Of a stretch of 12,494 bases of DNA, positions 1 to 7,037 are shown in pieces. The position numbers and the translations under genes were made by a program. The notes beneath the pieces are model-generated. The model was given only the letters and a program-made list of their open reading frames with translations. It did not search any database and had not been told where the DNA came from. Each line of letters starts with the position of its first letter. Position 1 is the first letter of the stretch. Origin of the DNA: Coemansia sp. RSA 1804. Its lineage: Eukaryota; Kickxellomycota; Kickxellomycetes; Kickxellales; Kickxellaceae. Location of the stretch: assembly GCA_027578815.1 (NCBI GenBank), contig JANBTH010000703.1:1-12494 (forward strand), in the 5' to 3' direction.

Positions 1-656
1 GTTTACTAGTTGATTCGGTGGGGGGAGTGAACAACATAGCAAACAAATGAACCCAAAAAAGCAATTGGCTGGCACAGGAAAAAAGGCAATAAGCAGCAGG
101 TTTTCCCAAATCCACTAGAAATTTAGCCATGGCATGACGACGTATTTTTATGTTCGTCTTGTGAAGAAACCAGCAAAAAAAAGGCGGCCATTGTTTTTGC
201 ACCTTTCTCAGTGTTTTTTTTTCTCACTCTCGCTCACTGTTTTTTTTTTTCATTTTTCGTTTTATTCCAAAGACTTTCTTTTACATATAATACAACCCTT
301 CGACCTGTGTACGCATTATACAGGGCTATTAGCACAAGCAAGGAAAGAAAGGAAATAAAAAAAGGTAAGAAGCTTTGTTATTCGTGAGACTTTGGTTCTG
401 CCGGCGTCAGACAGAACAAGCAAGCAGTTCATTTGGTTTGCAGAGGCGGCTGTTAATCTGAGCAAGCGCTGCAATTTCACTCTCATTCAGCTGTTGCCGG
501 TACTAGTTCTGTTTCTGCTTTGCAATCTGGCCTGCGAAGCCAACATACATTCCCTTCACCCACTCATTCGCAAGTATCTGTCTTTTTTTCCCTGGCGTAG
601 AGTATAGGCGTGTACCCACCCCTCTTTGCAGAGCAGGACAAAAAAAGGAAAGAAAA
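1..656 (+). promoter_or_regulatory. Upstream region and probable 5' leader of the NAP1 gene
   Basis: No convincing gene is visible in these 656 bases. The stretch contains an inverted CCAAT box (ATTGG at 64-68), T-rich runs around 207-260, an AT-rich TATA-like patch (catataat, about 284-291) and a splice-donor-like GTAAGA at 365. The last 30 bases before the NAP1 ATG are purine-rich. A 74-codon ORF at 134-358 has low-complexity, T-run-derived sequence and resembles nothing I recognise. The promoter reading rests on position and these motifs only; no transcription start can be fixed. Confidence 0.5.
365..631 (+). other. Candidate 5' UTR intron of NAP1
   Basis: GTAAGA at 365 matches a fungal 5' splice site, and TTTGCAG ending at 631 is a possible acceptor 25 bases before the NAP1 start codon. 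Alternative acceptors are GGTTTGCAG ending near 443 and the tract ending in gcgtag near 600, which is preceded by a strong T run. No clear branch-point motif was found, so the 3' boundary is uncertain and the intron may not exist. It would not affect the protein. Confidence 0.25.
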
Positions 657-1907
657 ATGGCAGACAACAAGGGCGTTGACATCAAGACGGACGAGAACAA
701 GGCAGCCGCCGAAGCGCCAACGCCGCAGAACACGCCCATTTTCACCGCGCCAATGGCAGCAGCAGCAGCGGCGGCGGCGGCATCAGCGATAGCGGGCGGA
801 GACATCGAGGGCGGCGTGGCGGGCAACCCAGCGCTGCTCAACATGCTGCAAGGACGACTGGGGTCGCTGATTGGCGCATCGTCGGGATACGTGGAAGCGC
901 TGCCGAAGGCGGTACGCGAGCGCGTTGATGTTCTCAAGCATCTGCAGCAGCAGCACGCCGAGATCGACAAGAGGCTTCACATGGAGATCTACGAGCTGGA
1001 GAAAAAGTACAGTCAGCAGTACGCCCCGCTGTACGAGCGCCGCAATGCCATCGTGCAGGGCGCTGCTGAGCCTACCGAGCAGGAGAAGGCGGCGGCGGCC
1101 GAGATTGCTGCAAAGGAGAAGGAGGAGGCCGATGCTGCCGACGGCGAGGCGTCCGGTATCAAGGAGGAGGAGGAGGATGAGGAGGATGAGGATGCCGAGG
1201 CGGTGACTGGGATTCCCGAGTTCTGGCTGACTGCGCTGAAGAACCACCCGAGTCTGGCCGAGCTGATCACCGAGCGTGACGAGGAGGCGCTCAAGTTCCT
1301 CCGCGACATCCGTCTTGTGTATCTCGACGAGACGCCGGGATTCAGGCTGGAGTTCTCGTTCGGCGCGAATCCGTTCTTCTCGAACGAGACGCTGACCAAG
1401 ACGTATGTGTACGACCAGGATGAGCTGGCCGGAGCGCTGGAGTTCAGCCATGCGCAGGGCTCGGAGATCGACTGGAAGGCCGAGAACGATCTCAGCGTTA
1501 CTGTCGAGACCAAGAAGCAGCGCCACAAGACCACCAACCGCACGCGCGTTGTCAAGAAGACGGTGCCTGCGCAGACCTTCTTCTCGTTCTTCGCAACCGT
1601 CGAGGAGCCGGACTCGGACGACGAGTCGGAGGCTGCCGAGGAGACCCGCGACCGCATCACGCTTGACTACGAGCTGGCCGATGATCTGAAGGAGAAGATC
1701 GTCCCCAACGCCGTTGACTGGTTTACTGGCAAGGCGCTCGAGTACGAGGGCATCGACGAGGACGACTACGAGGACGAGTTCATGGACGACTACTACGAGG
1801 ACGACGACGATGACGATGCCTCCGACGACGACGATGACGACGATGAGGACCAGCTCAGCAGATCCGCCAAGGAGGCTGCCGAGCCTCCGCAGTGCAAGAA
1901 CCAGTAG
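657..1907 (+). CDS. NAP1: Nucleosome assembly protein 1 (NAP1 family histone chaperone)
   Basis: This encodes a 416-residue histone chaperone that binds H2A-H2B dimers (and linker histone), assembles nucleosomes and, in the family, shuttles histones between cytoplasm and nucleus. Residues 34-42 are a run of nine alanines. Residues 82-135 form the long charged dimerisation helix ending in the family motif PLYERR (124-129). The NAP fold follows, with GIPEFW at 185-190, then FSFGANPFFSNETLTKTY and later IVPNAVDWFTG. Acidic clusters lie near 165-182 and at the C-terminal tail, which is largely Asp/Glu, as is usual for this family. The protein ends in CKNQ, a CaaX-like box comparable to the CKQQ of animal and plant NAP1 proteins. 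The ATG at 657 has A at -3 and G at +4. Length is normal for the family and the gene is uninterrupted. The family assignment is very secure. Confidence 0.97.
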   Translation: MADNKGVDIKTDENKAAAEAPTPQNTPIFTAPMAAAAAAAAASAIAGGDIEGGVAGNPALLNMLQGRLGSLIGASSGYVEALPKAVRERVDVLKHLQQQHAEIDKRLHMEIYELEKKYSQQYAPLYERRNAIVQGAAEPTEQEKAAAAEIAAKEKEEADAADGEASGIKEEEEDEEDEDAEAVTGIPEFWLTALKNHPSLAELITERDEEALKFLRDIRLVYLDETPGFRLEFSFGANPFFSNETLTKTYVYDQDELAGALEFSHAQGSEIDWKAENDLSVTVETKKQRHKTTNRTRVVKKTVPAQTFFSFFATVEEPDSDDESEAAEETRDRITLDYELADDLKEKIVPNAVDWFTGKALEYEGIDEDDYEDEFMDDYYEDDDDDDASDDDDDDDEDQLSRSAKEAAEPPQCKNQ

Positions 1908-1921
1908 AAGCTCTCGCTTCT
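1906..1921 (+). other. Small stem-loop at the NAP1 stop codon
   Basis: AGAAGC, the tetraloop TCTC and GCTTCT form a perfect 6-bp hairpin that begins inside the TAG stop codon. It is short and could be chance; no function is claimed. Confidence 0.25.
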
Positions 1922-2119
1922 GGCGGTGCAGCTTCTTTGGAGCAACAGCAGTGCCCTTTTTTTCTTCATTATTTCTCTCTCTCTTTCTTTTTCTGGTTCA
2001 AGCAACAGGAAGGTCTACCCGTTCCCCTCTCCATGTGTTCTGCTGAGTTGCCCCAGGCTTAGTGAGTCCATTGCGGCTCCTAAGAATCAACGATGATGAC
2101 GATGGTAATGGTGATGATG

Positions 2120-2165
2120 GTAAGATATATAGTTTTATTGTGTGTTATTTTTTTTTCTTTCGCAG
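2120..2165 (+). other. Intron-like element in the NAP1 3' flank
   Basis: A good donor (GTAAGA) at 2120 is followed 46 bases later by a long T-rich tract ending in CGCAG at 2165. If spliced, it would be a very short 3' UTR intron, with the donor at 2105 as an alternative. It overlaps the probable 3' end of the opposite gene. It may equally be an accident of T-rich sequence. Confidence 0.15.
2134..2139 (-). terminator. Poly(A) signal AATAAA for the Tom6-like gene
   Basis: The plus strand reads TTTATT, which is AATAAA on the minus strand, about 55 bases past the TAG of the Tom6-like gene. Position and strand fit a cleavage and polyadenylation signal. Confidence 0.5.
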
Positions 2166-2192
2166 CCGCCAATTAGGCCAAGATAGCGCCTT

Positions 2193-2414
2193 CTACTGAA
2201 TCAGAAGCTCCCCGTACTTTTCCACAAAGTACACAGCGCCAGCAAACACGCCGGCGCCGTAAAGCACGTTCAGATTCCCAACGAGCTTCTGCGAATCGAA
2301 CACCTCGTTGCGGAGGAACCGCGTTATCGCCCACGACCCGTCGTCACGGCTGCTGCCGCCGGCCTTGTAGTAGGACGAGCTTCCGCCGTCGTATCCGAGT
2401 GCGCCGCTGTCCAT
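2193..2414 (-). CDS. Small single-span membrane protein, Tom6-like (mitochondrial import translocase)
   Basis: This is a 73-residue protein. The first 27 residues are Gly/Ser/Tyr-rich and soluble. A short amphipathic, charged stretch (about 28-43) leads into one hydrophobic segment (about 45-64), and the protein closes with KYGELLIQ. This layout and the ending (FAGAVYF then GELL) resemble fungal Tom6, where a soluble N-terminus precedes one helix with a F-A-x-G-V-x-F-like core and a short GELL-type tail. Tom6 is a small subunit that stabilises the TOM complex in the outer mitochondrial membrane. The ATG at 2414 has A at -3 and G at +4; the longer reading frame from 2462 begins with GTG and is not used. 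The assignment rests on pattern resemblance in a poorly conserved family, so another small organelle membrane protein is possible. That this is a real gene is well supported by its neighbours, coding style and downstream AATAAA. Confidence 0.55.
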   Translation of the reverse strand: MDSGALGYDGGSSSYYKAGGSSRDDGSWAITRFLRNEVFDSQKLVGNLNVLYGAGVFAGAVYFVEKYGELLIQ

Positions 2415-2566
2415 TGTCTGTGTCTTGTGTGCGGGATTGAGGAGAGCGTGTTGTCTATTCACCTAATTATAAAACCGAGAGCGCAAGTAGTGAAAGAGGA
2501 TGTCCCCAGCGGAATGAAGTTTTTTTTGTGGTCTTGTAAATTATCGCTCCCATTTTGATGTCGCAG

Positions 2567-2571
2567 CCAAT
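2567..2571 (+). promoter_or_regulatory. CCAAT box
   Basis: CCAAT lies about 155 bases upstream of the Tom6-like start codon, a typical distance for the HAP/NF-Y complex, which often drives mitochondrial genes in fungi. The pentamer is short and could be chance. Confidence 0.3.
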
Positions 2572-2683
2572 AAGCAGCAGATTTTGGAAAGCCTTTGGCT
2601 CGGCATGAATGGGCGGGAGCGACCCAACCGCACACTTTTCAGCTTTCGCTTTTTTTTTCGCTTGATTAGTAAATGGGCGAAAA

Positions 2684-2689
2684 ACGCGT
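2684..2689. promoter_or_regulatory. ACGCGT element (MCB-type)
   Basis: The palindrome ACGCGT is the core bound by the MBF G1/S factor in fungi. It lies in the divergent promoter, about 270 bases from the Tom6-like ATG and 580 bases from the BRE1 ATG. Only one copy is present, so function is uncertain. Confidence 0.3.
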
Positions 2690-2976
2690 TCAGCTTCAAT
2701 CTGGCGAAGAGAAAAAAAAAAGCCAAAACATCAGAAAAATAAAAGTATCCAAATCATTTCACTTCTTTCTTTTTCTCTTTCTCTTTCTTTAGAGTGCGAG
2801 TCTTCCTCATATCCACCACCGTCCCATCCTCTTTCTTTCTTCCTTTATTGTCTTCCTTTATCTCGTCCTCTTTATATATACTATTTTGGCTCTCTCCCCC
2901 CACTTTCTTTTTATCATTCTTCTTCCCAAATTGAGCTGTTCTTTTTTAATGTTGCTTCCGACCCTGGGATCTAGCA

Positions 2977-2984
2977 TATAAAAG
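2977..2984 (+). promoter_or_regulatory. TATA box upstream of BRE1
   Basis: TATAAAAG at 2977-2984 is a good TATA match, about 285 bases before the BRE1 ATG. It predicts transcription starting near 3010-3050 and a leader of over 200 bases with C/T-rich content. A second AT-rich patch (tatatata) lies at about 2873-2881. Confidence 0.4.
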
Positions 2985-3130
2985 CGTGTCTTTTTTATTA
3001 ATCCCGTTCTTCATTGCTTTCTAATTGCCAAGTTTCAGCTCTTCATTCCAAAAGAGAAGAAGTAAAAAGGACCTCATTCTATTCTGCTTGTTATTATCAT
3101 TCTTTCCACTTTTCTGCGTGTGTGATTCCA

Positions 3131-3156
3131 TTCCCTTCCTTCCTTCCTTCCTTCCT
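3131..3156 (+). repeat. TTCC microsatellite
   Basis: A tetranucleotide run of TTCC/CTTC units (about six copies) lies in the probable BRE1 leader, within a generally pyrimidine-rich region. Confidence 0.7.
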
Positions 3157-3267
3157 CATTTATATATCACTAGTCGTTTTCTGCTCTATATCCAGGAGAA
3201 GGCAAGGAATTAAAGGTCTTGTTTCGTTTTTTTCCCGTCCTTGCCGTGTATCTCCTCTAAACCCCGT

Positions 3268-6136
3268 ATGATGACTGAACGGAAAAGACGGTCGGAAGAC
3301 GGTCGTGATATGGATAACAACAACAACAGCAGTAACCAGTCGCCTCAGTCGCTAACGAAGAAACGCAACACTGCCAAGGAGAACGACTTCCACGCTCTCT
3401 CTGCCGAATTTGACGAAACTGCTGGAATGCTTGACCTGGTAAGTATACAGAATCGTCTCCTCTTTATTCCTTAGGCTTTATTTTTTCAATCTGTTGCTAT
3501 TTACTGATAATCATTCAGCTGGCGTTATCTGCGGTGTTGGGTTTTTTTTATTGTAGGACTATATTCGCAATTTTCAAAAGGAAGCAATATGGAGACAGAT
3601 GCAAGAGTACAAAAGAGACGCGCGCTCCGCCCAGCGCCATGCCAGCGATCTCGAGCGTCGCCAGTCACTGTGGGTGGAGCGGATGGCCGGCGTGTGCAAT
3701 CTGTGGGACAAAGCCGTACGCGATCTGGACATTATCATCAACGGGACCGAGTCGCTCTCATCAGACAACAGTCGGCCTGACGATTCGCTCACGCTGTCGT
3801 CTCTTGAGTCCTGGCTTGAGCTGGTGGTTCCGTCAAAACTGCCTCCTGATCCGTCGCAATCGGAAGGTGAAAAGGATGCTTCTTCTTCTTCTTCTGTCTC
3901 TACGCAGAAAAGCTTGGAGAGATTCAACCAGACTGTTCAGACTATACTTGTTAGACTCCAGGAAAAGGATGCCAGCCACGACCACCACGGTTCTGCAGTT
4001 GTTGATTGGAAGGCCGCAGTTGACCGGATCTACCAAGCACGCGCAACACAGGGCCAGGTGGATGAGCTGAAGACCCGTGTTGCGTTGCTTTCGCAGCGCT
4101 TGGCTGACAAGAAGCAGATCCTCGATGACAAGGAGCATGAGCTGAGGCGGGCGCTGAAGCGTATGGATCGAAACGCATGCCAGACTGTGCGAACGCTTGA
4201 AGGAACCGAAGGAGAAGGAGGAAACGAAACGCCATCGGCTGCTAATACACAGGCCGGATTCTCCTCTCCAGCGCAGACGCAGGATATCCAGGGCGATGGC
4301 AACAACAAGACAGTATCTAGTCAGCATCCGGCGACTGGCGGCGACGCACACACTTCTAAAACGGAAAACGGAGTGGTCGAAGCCAGCAGCCCTTCATCGT
4401 CAGCAGCAGCAGTAGCAACAGCAGCAGGTATCGGCGGCATCCAAGACAAGACAGACTACAAGCATCTGGCCGAGTTGCGGCTGGCAGAGGTTGAGGAAAA
4501 GTCCCGCGAGAATACACATTTGATAATGCAGGTGGACGCGCTGAAGCTGCAGATATCGGCGGTGCCCGACCACATAATTGGCGAAACCGCATTGTATAAG
4601 CAGGCGTGCGGAGCCCGGGACTACTACATCGCACAGGCGCAGCGGTTGCAGGTGGAGGTTGAGCGGTTGTTTGCGGAGATTGCGGAGATGCGGACGTCGC
4701 GGACCGAGTTTGAGGAGACGATTCTGACAGAGTCTACGACTCAGCGGCAGGCACTGGAGGCCGAGATGCAGAGACTTCAGAACGACTTGGTCCGCGTTCG
4801 TCATCATCGCGACCAGATCCAGCGTGAGCTGGAGGAAAGGCGTGCCCAGGATGCGGTGGAGGATCAGAAGAGCTCGGAACTCAAGCTTCTGTCTGATGTT
4901 CGGCGAGAGCGTATGAATGCGCTGATTTCAGAGAACAAGCGGCTCCTGGCGTATCTTGCGGTGCTCCGTGGCGACCGTGCAGCCTTTGAGGCCTACACCG
5001 ATGAGGATCTCAGCAAGACGACAGCGGTTGCCGATGAGCTGAGAACCAAGCTCGAGCAGGTTGTGCGGCGCGAGAAGAAGCTGTCTGAGAAGCTCGAGGC
5101 CCTGACGATACAGAGCAGCGATGGTGACGAGACTGTTGCGACGGCAGCTACGCCGCTTGCACAGCCTGGCGACAGCGAGACCGCACGGCTTGTGGCCGAG
5201 CTGCAGACTGCGCGCGACCAGACCAGTGCGCTTGAGCGGCGCGTGCGCAAGTACGAGGACATTCTCGGCGATGCGTGTGTTGTCAGCGATACCGGCAGCC
5301 TGGTCCTGGATGAGCAGGCAAAGAGCAACGAGCTTGTTGCAAAGCAGAAGCGCGTGGACGATCTGACGCTGCAGTGCGAGGGTCTGCGGAAGACATCGGA
5401 GATGATGGAGCGTGAGCTGCAGATCATCTGCGAGTCGTTCTCAAAGCTCGAGGAGCAGAACACGAGCAAGGTGTGGGATCTTTCGCAAAAGGAGCAGTCG
5501 ATTGCGCGCGTGGTGGCGGAGAAATGCAAGTACGAGGAAAAGTTCATTGGACTCAACAAGGATCGGGAGGCACAGAAGATGGCGAACCAGTCGCTGCGGC
5601 ACCAGAGCGCAAAGCAGCTGGAGCATATCAAGGCGATCGAGGAGCGGGACCGCGCGCTGAACCACCAGGTTGCGCTGGTGAGTAGCGAAGCGCAGCAGGC
5701 GACGCAGGCGTGGCAGACGGCGCAGTCGCAGCTGCAGACGGCGCAGCAGCGGACGGTGGAGCTGGAGGACCAGAACCGGGCGCTTGAGGAGAAGGTGCGT
5801 CTGGCAACGGCTGCGCTTAACGAGCGGACCGAGCGCGTTGGCGCCCTGGAGCACGAGAAGCGGAGAGTCGAGGAGGCCCGTGATCTGGCGGAGCTGCGCG
5901 TGGGCGAGGCCGAGAAGATCACGGATCACACGGGACTGGCCAAGCTGTGTGCTGATTACAAGGCGCTGCTCAAGTGCCCGACGTGCCAGACCAACTTCAA
6001 GTCGCATGTGCTTCTGCGGTGCATGCACGTCTTTTGCAAACAGTGCATCGATTCGCGGATCGAGACCAGGCAGCGCAAGTGCCCGTCGTGCAGCGAGCCC
6101 TTTGGTGCGAAGGATGTTCGCCAGATATACCTGTAA
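3268..6136 (+). CDS. BRE1: BRE1-type RING E3 ubiquitin ligase for histone H2B (two exons)
   Basis: The gene is joined from 3268-3438 and 3557-6136 and encodes 916 residues. Bre1 works with the E2 Rad6 in the nucleus to monoubiquitinate H2B, a mark tied to transcription elongation and H3K4/H3K79 methylation. The exon junction restores DYIRNFQKEAIWRQ (58-71), matching the FQKEALxR region in the N-terminal Rad6-binding part of the family. Residues about 275-352 are low-complexity (Ser/Ala/Gln/Gly). Most of 350-850 is coiled coil rich in Glu, Gln, Leu and Arg. The C-terminal C3HC4 RING has all eight ligands: Cys864, 867, 879, His881, Cys884, 887, 899 and 902, followed by the family ending FGAKDVRQIYL. 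The start could also be the next Met (3271). Length is somewhat above yeast Bre1 and close to animal RNF20/40. The call is very secure. Confidence 0.95.
3439..3556 (+). other. BRE1 intron 1 (spliceosomal, 118 nt)
   Basis: The donor is GTAAGT at 3439 and the acceptor is a T-rich tract ending in TTGTAG at 3556. Both ends fall on codon boundaries (phase 0), and only this acceptor restores the conserved DYIRNFQKEA sequence. A ctgat branch-like motif sits near 3503. Retention adds 11 residues and then stops at TAG 3472-3474. Acceptor-like sites at 3474 and 3519 would shift the frame. Confidence 0.92.
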
Positions 6137-6310
6137 CATTACCCATTACCTGCCAGTTCCTTGCCGCCGGCCGCTTCCTGTTGGTTCTCTGTTAGTGAGG
6201 AGGAAGGTGGGACCTTTTTTTTTTTCTCATTTTCATCCTCGCTCTTTTTCTTCTCCCTTGGCTTCTTGCGATGCTTTCCTTTTTTTCTTTGGCAGGTTGC
6301 CAGCAACAAA

Positions 6311-6316
6311 AATAAA
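6311..6316 (+). terminator. Poly(A) signal AATAAA, proximal, for BRE1
   Basis: AATAAA lies about 175 bases after the BRE1 stop codon, within AT-rich sequence. It is one of two candidates. Confidence 0.45.
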
Positions 6317-6492
6317 TATATTCTCAACTTTTTCTTGGCAAGCGGAAAATGTGGCAACCAAGCGCTTATTCCATTCGGGATGCTTGGAGTTCTCTACATA
6401 TTGTTAGCTCCTCTGCTATCAAAATTTGAGTAAATGCTATCAGAAATCACCTTGAGCATATACATATTGCTATTGCATGGGATACTAGTAAC

Positions 6493-6498
6493 AATAAA
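6493..6498 (+). terminator. Poly(A) signal AATAAA, distal, for BRE1
   Basis: A second AATAAA lies about 357 bases after the stop codon. With the proximal signal it would allow two 3' UTR lengths. Confidence 0.35.
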
Positions 6499-6780
6499 AG
6501 CTACCAGCCGCCATGGGGAGGAGCCACCTCCTTTTTTTGTATCTCTTTCTTCAAAACAATTTTTCTATGCGTTTTGACAAAAACATGATGAATATAAATA
6601 GGTTTTTTTTGCTCATGCTGATACGATTCAAGCAAAAACAAATAGAAAACAGTAATCTTGTTTTTTTTTGCTCTTTGGATCTTCCATTTTTTCGCTCTTT
6701 ATAACGTTTTTTTGCTCTATTTCCCTTTTTTCTCTTGTTAGTTTTACGCTGTTTTTATATCCTTGATAAACAAGACACTT

Positions 6781-6955
6781 GTCCTTTTTTTCCTTTTCCT
6801 TTTGGAACTCTTGCTCTTGCTTTTTTCTTTTCATCCTCCCCTCTTTTTCCCCCTTCTACCTTACTCTCTTCCTTCCTTTTATCCATATTCTCCTTCTCTC
6901 CTTCTCTTCCTTCTCCTTCCTGCACACGCCTCTGCTATTCAACCTCCTCTTACCT
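6781..6955 (+). promoter_or_regulatory. Pyrimidine-rich promoter/leader of the TBC gene
   Basis: About 175 bases are overwhelmingly C and T on the plus strand, and no ATG occurs from well upstream of here to the start codon at 7038. C/T-rich blocks just upstream of start codons are common in fungal promoters. No TATA box was identified nearby. Confidence 0.45.
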
Positions 6956-6987
6956 TCCGTATTGATACCGTTATCCAAGGGGAAAAA

Positions 6988-7032
6988 CAACAACAACAAC
7001 AACAGCAACAACAACAACAGCAGCAGCAGCAA
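6988..7032 (+). repeat. CAA/CAG trinucleotide repeat abutting the start codon
   Basis: Fifteen consecutive CAA or CAG triplets end six bases before the ATG at 7038, in the sequence (CAA/CAG)15-TAATA-ATG. The repeat is in the 5' leader, out of frame with the TBC protein and closed by TAA. No ATG opens this frame, so it is not expected to be translated. Confidence 0.85.
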
Positions 7033-7037
7033 TAATA

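Larger units (their letters stand above)
1908..2192. other. Convergent spacer between NAP1 and the Tom6-like gene
   Basis: These 285 bases lie between two convergent stop codons and hold the 3' UTRs of both genes. They contain C/T runs (about 1955-1995), an imperfect GATGRT repeat (about 2092-2119), an intron-like element (2120-2165) and a minus-strand AATAAA (2134-2139). No plus-strand AATAAA was found for NAP1, so its poly(A) signal must be a variant. Confidence 0.6.
2415..3267. promoter_or_regulatory. Divergent promoter region shared by the Tom6-like gene and BRE1
   Basis: These 853 bases separate two divergent start codons. Nearer the Tom6-like gene are a TATA-like patch on the minus strand (about 2464-2473) and a CCAAT box at 2567-2571. 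In the middle is ACGCGT (2684-2689). Nearer BRE1 are long C/T-rich tracts (about 2760-2930), a TATAAAAG box (2977-2984) and a TTCC microsatellite (3131-3156). No supported ORF is present on either strand. Assigning elements to one or the other gene is inference from distance. Confidence 0.6.
6137..6780. other. BRE1 3' flank and spacer
   Basis: There is no credible gene here. The region carries long T runs and two plus-strand poly(A) signals, and ORFs within it are homopolymer artefacts. The spacer grades into the pyrimidine-rich TBC-gene promoter from about 6780. Confidence 0.6.

Noticed and set aside
134..358. 74-codon ORF upstream of NAP1
   Set aside because: Its translation is dominated by Phe and Leu from T runs; it has no coding bias or similarity and lies in the promoter/leader region.
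783..1526. 247-codon antisense ORF inside NAP1
   Set aside because: It is a mirror of GC-rich, biased codons on the sense strand, and its Leu/Arg-rich translation has no recognisable domain.
2415..2462. N-terminal extension of the Tom6-like protein
   Set aside because: The longer frame begins with GTG, not ATG; the ATG at 2414 has a better context.
4993..5922. 309-codon antisense ORF inside BRE1
   Set aside because: It is a Ser/Cys/Arg-rich shadow of the coiled-coil codons with no independent support.
6763..7035. Upstream ORF ending in polyglutamine before the TBC gene
   Set aside because: It opens with TTG and there is no ATG in that frame, so ordinary translation is not expected.
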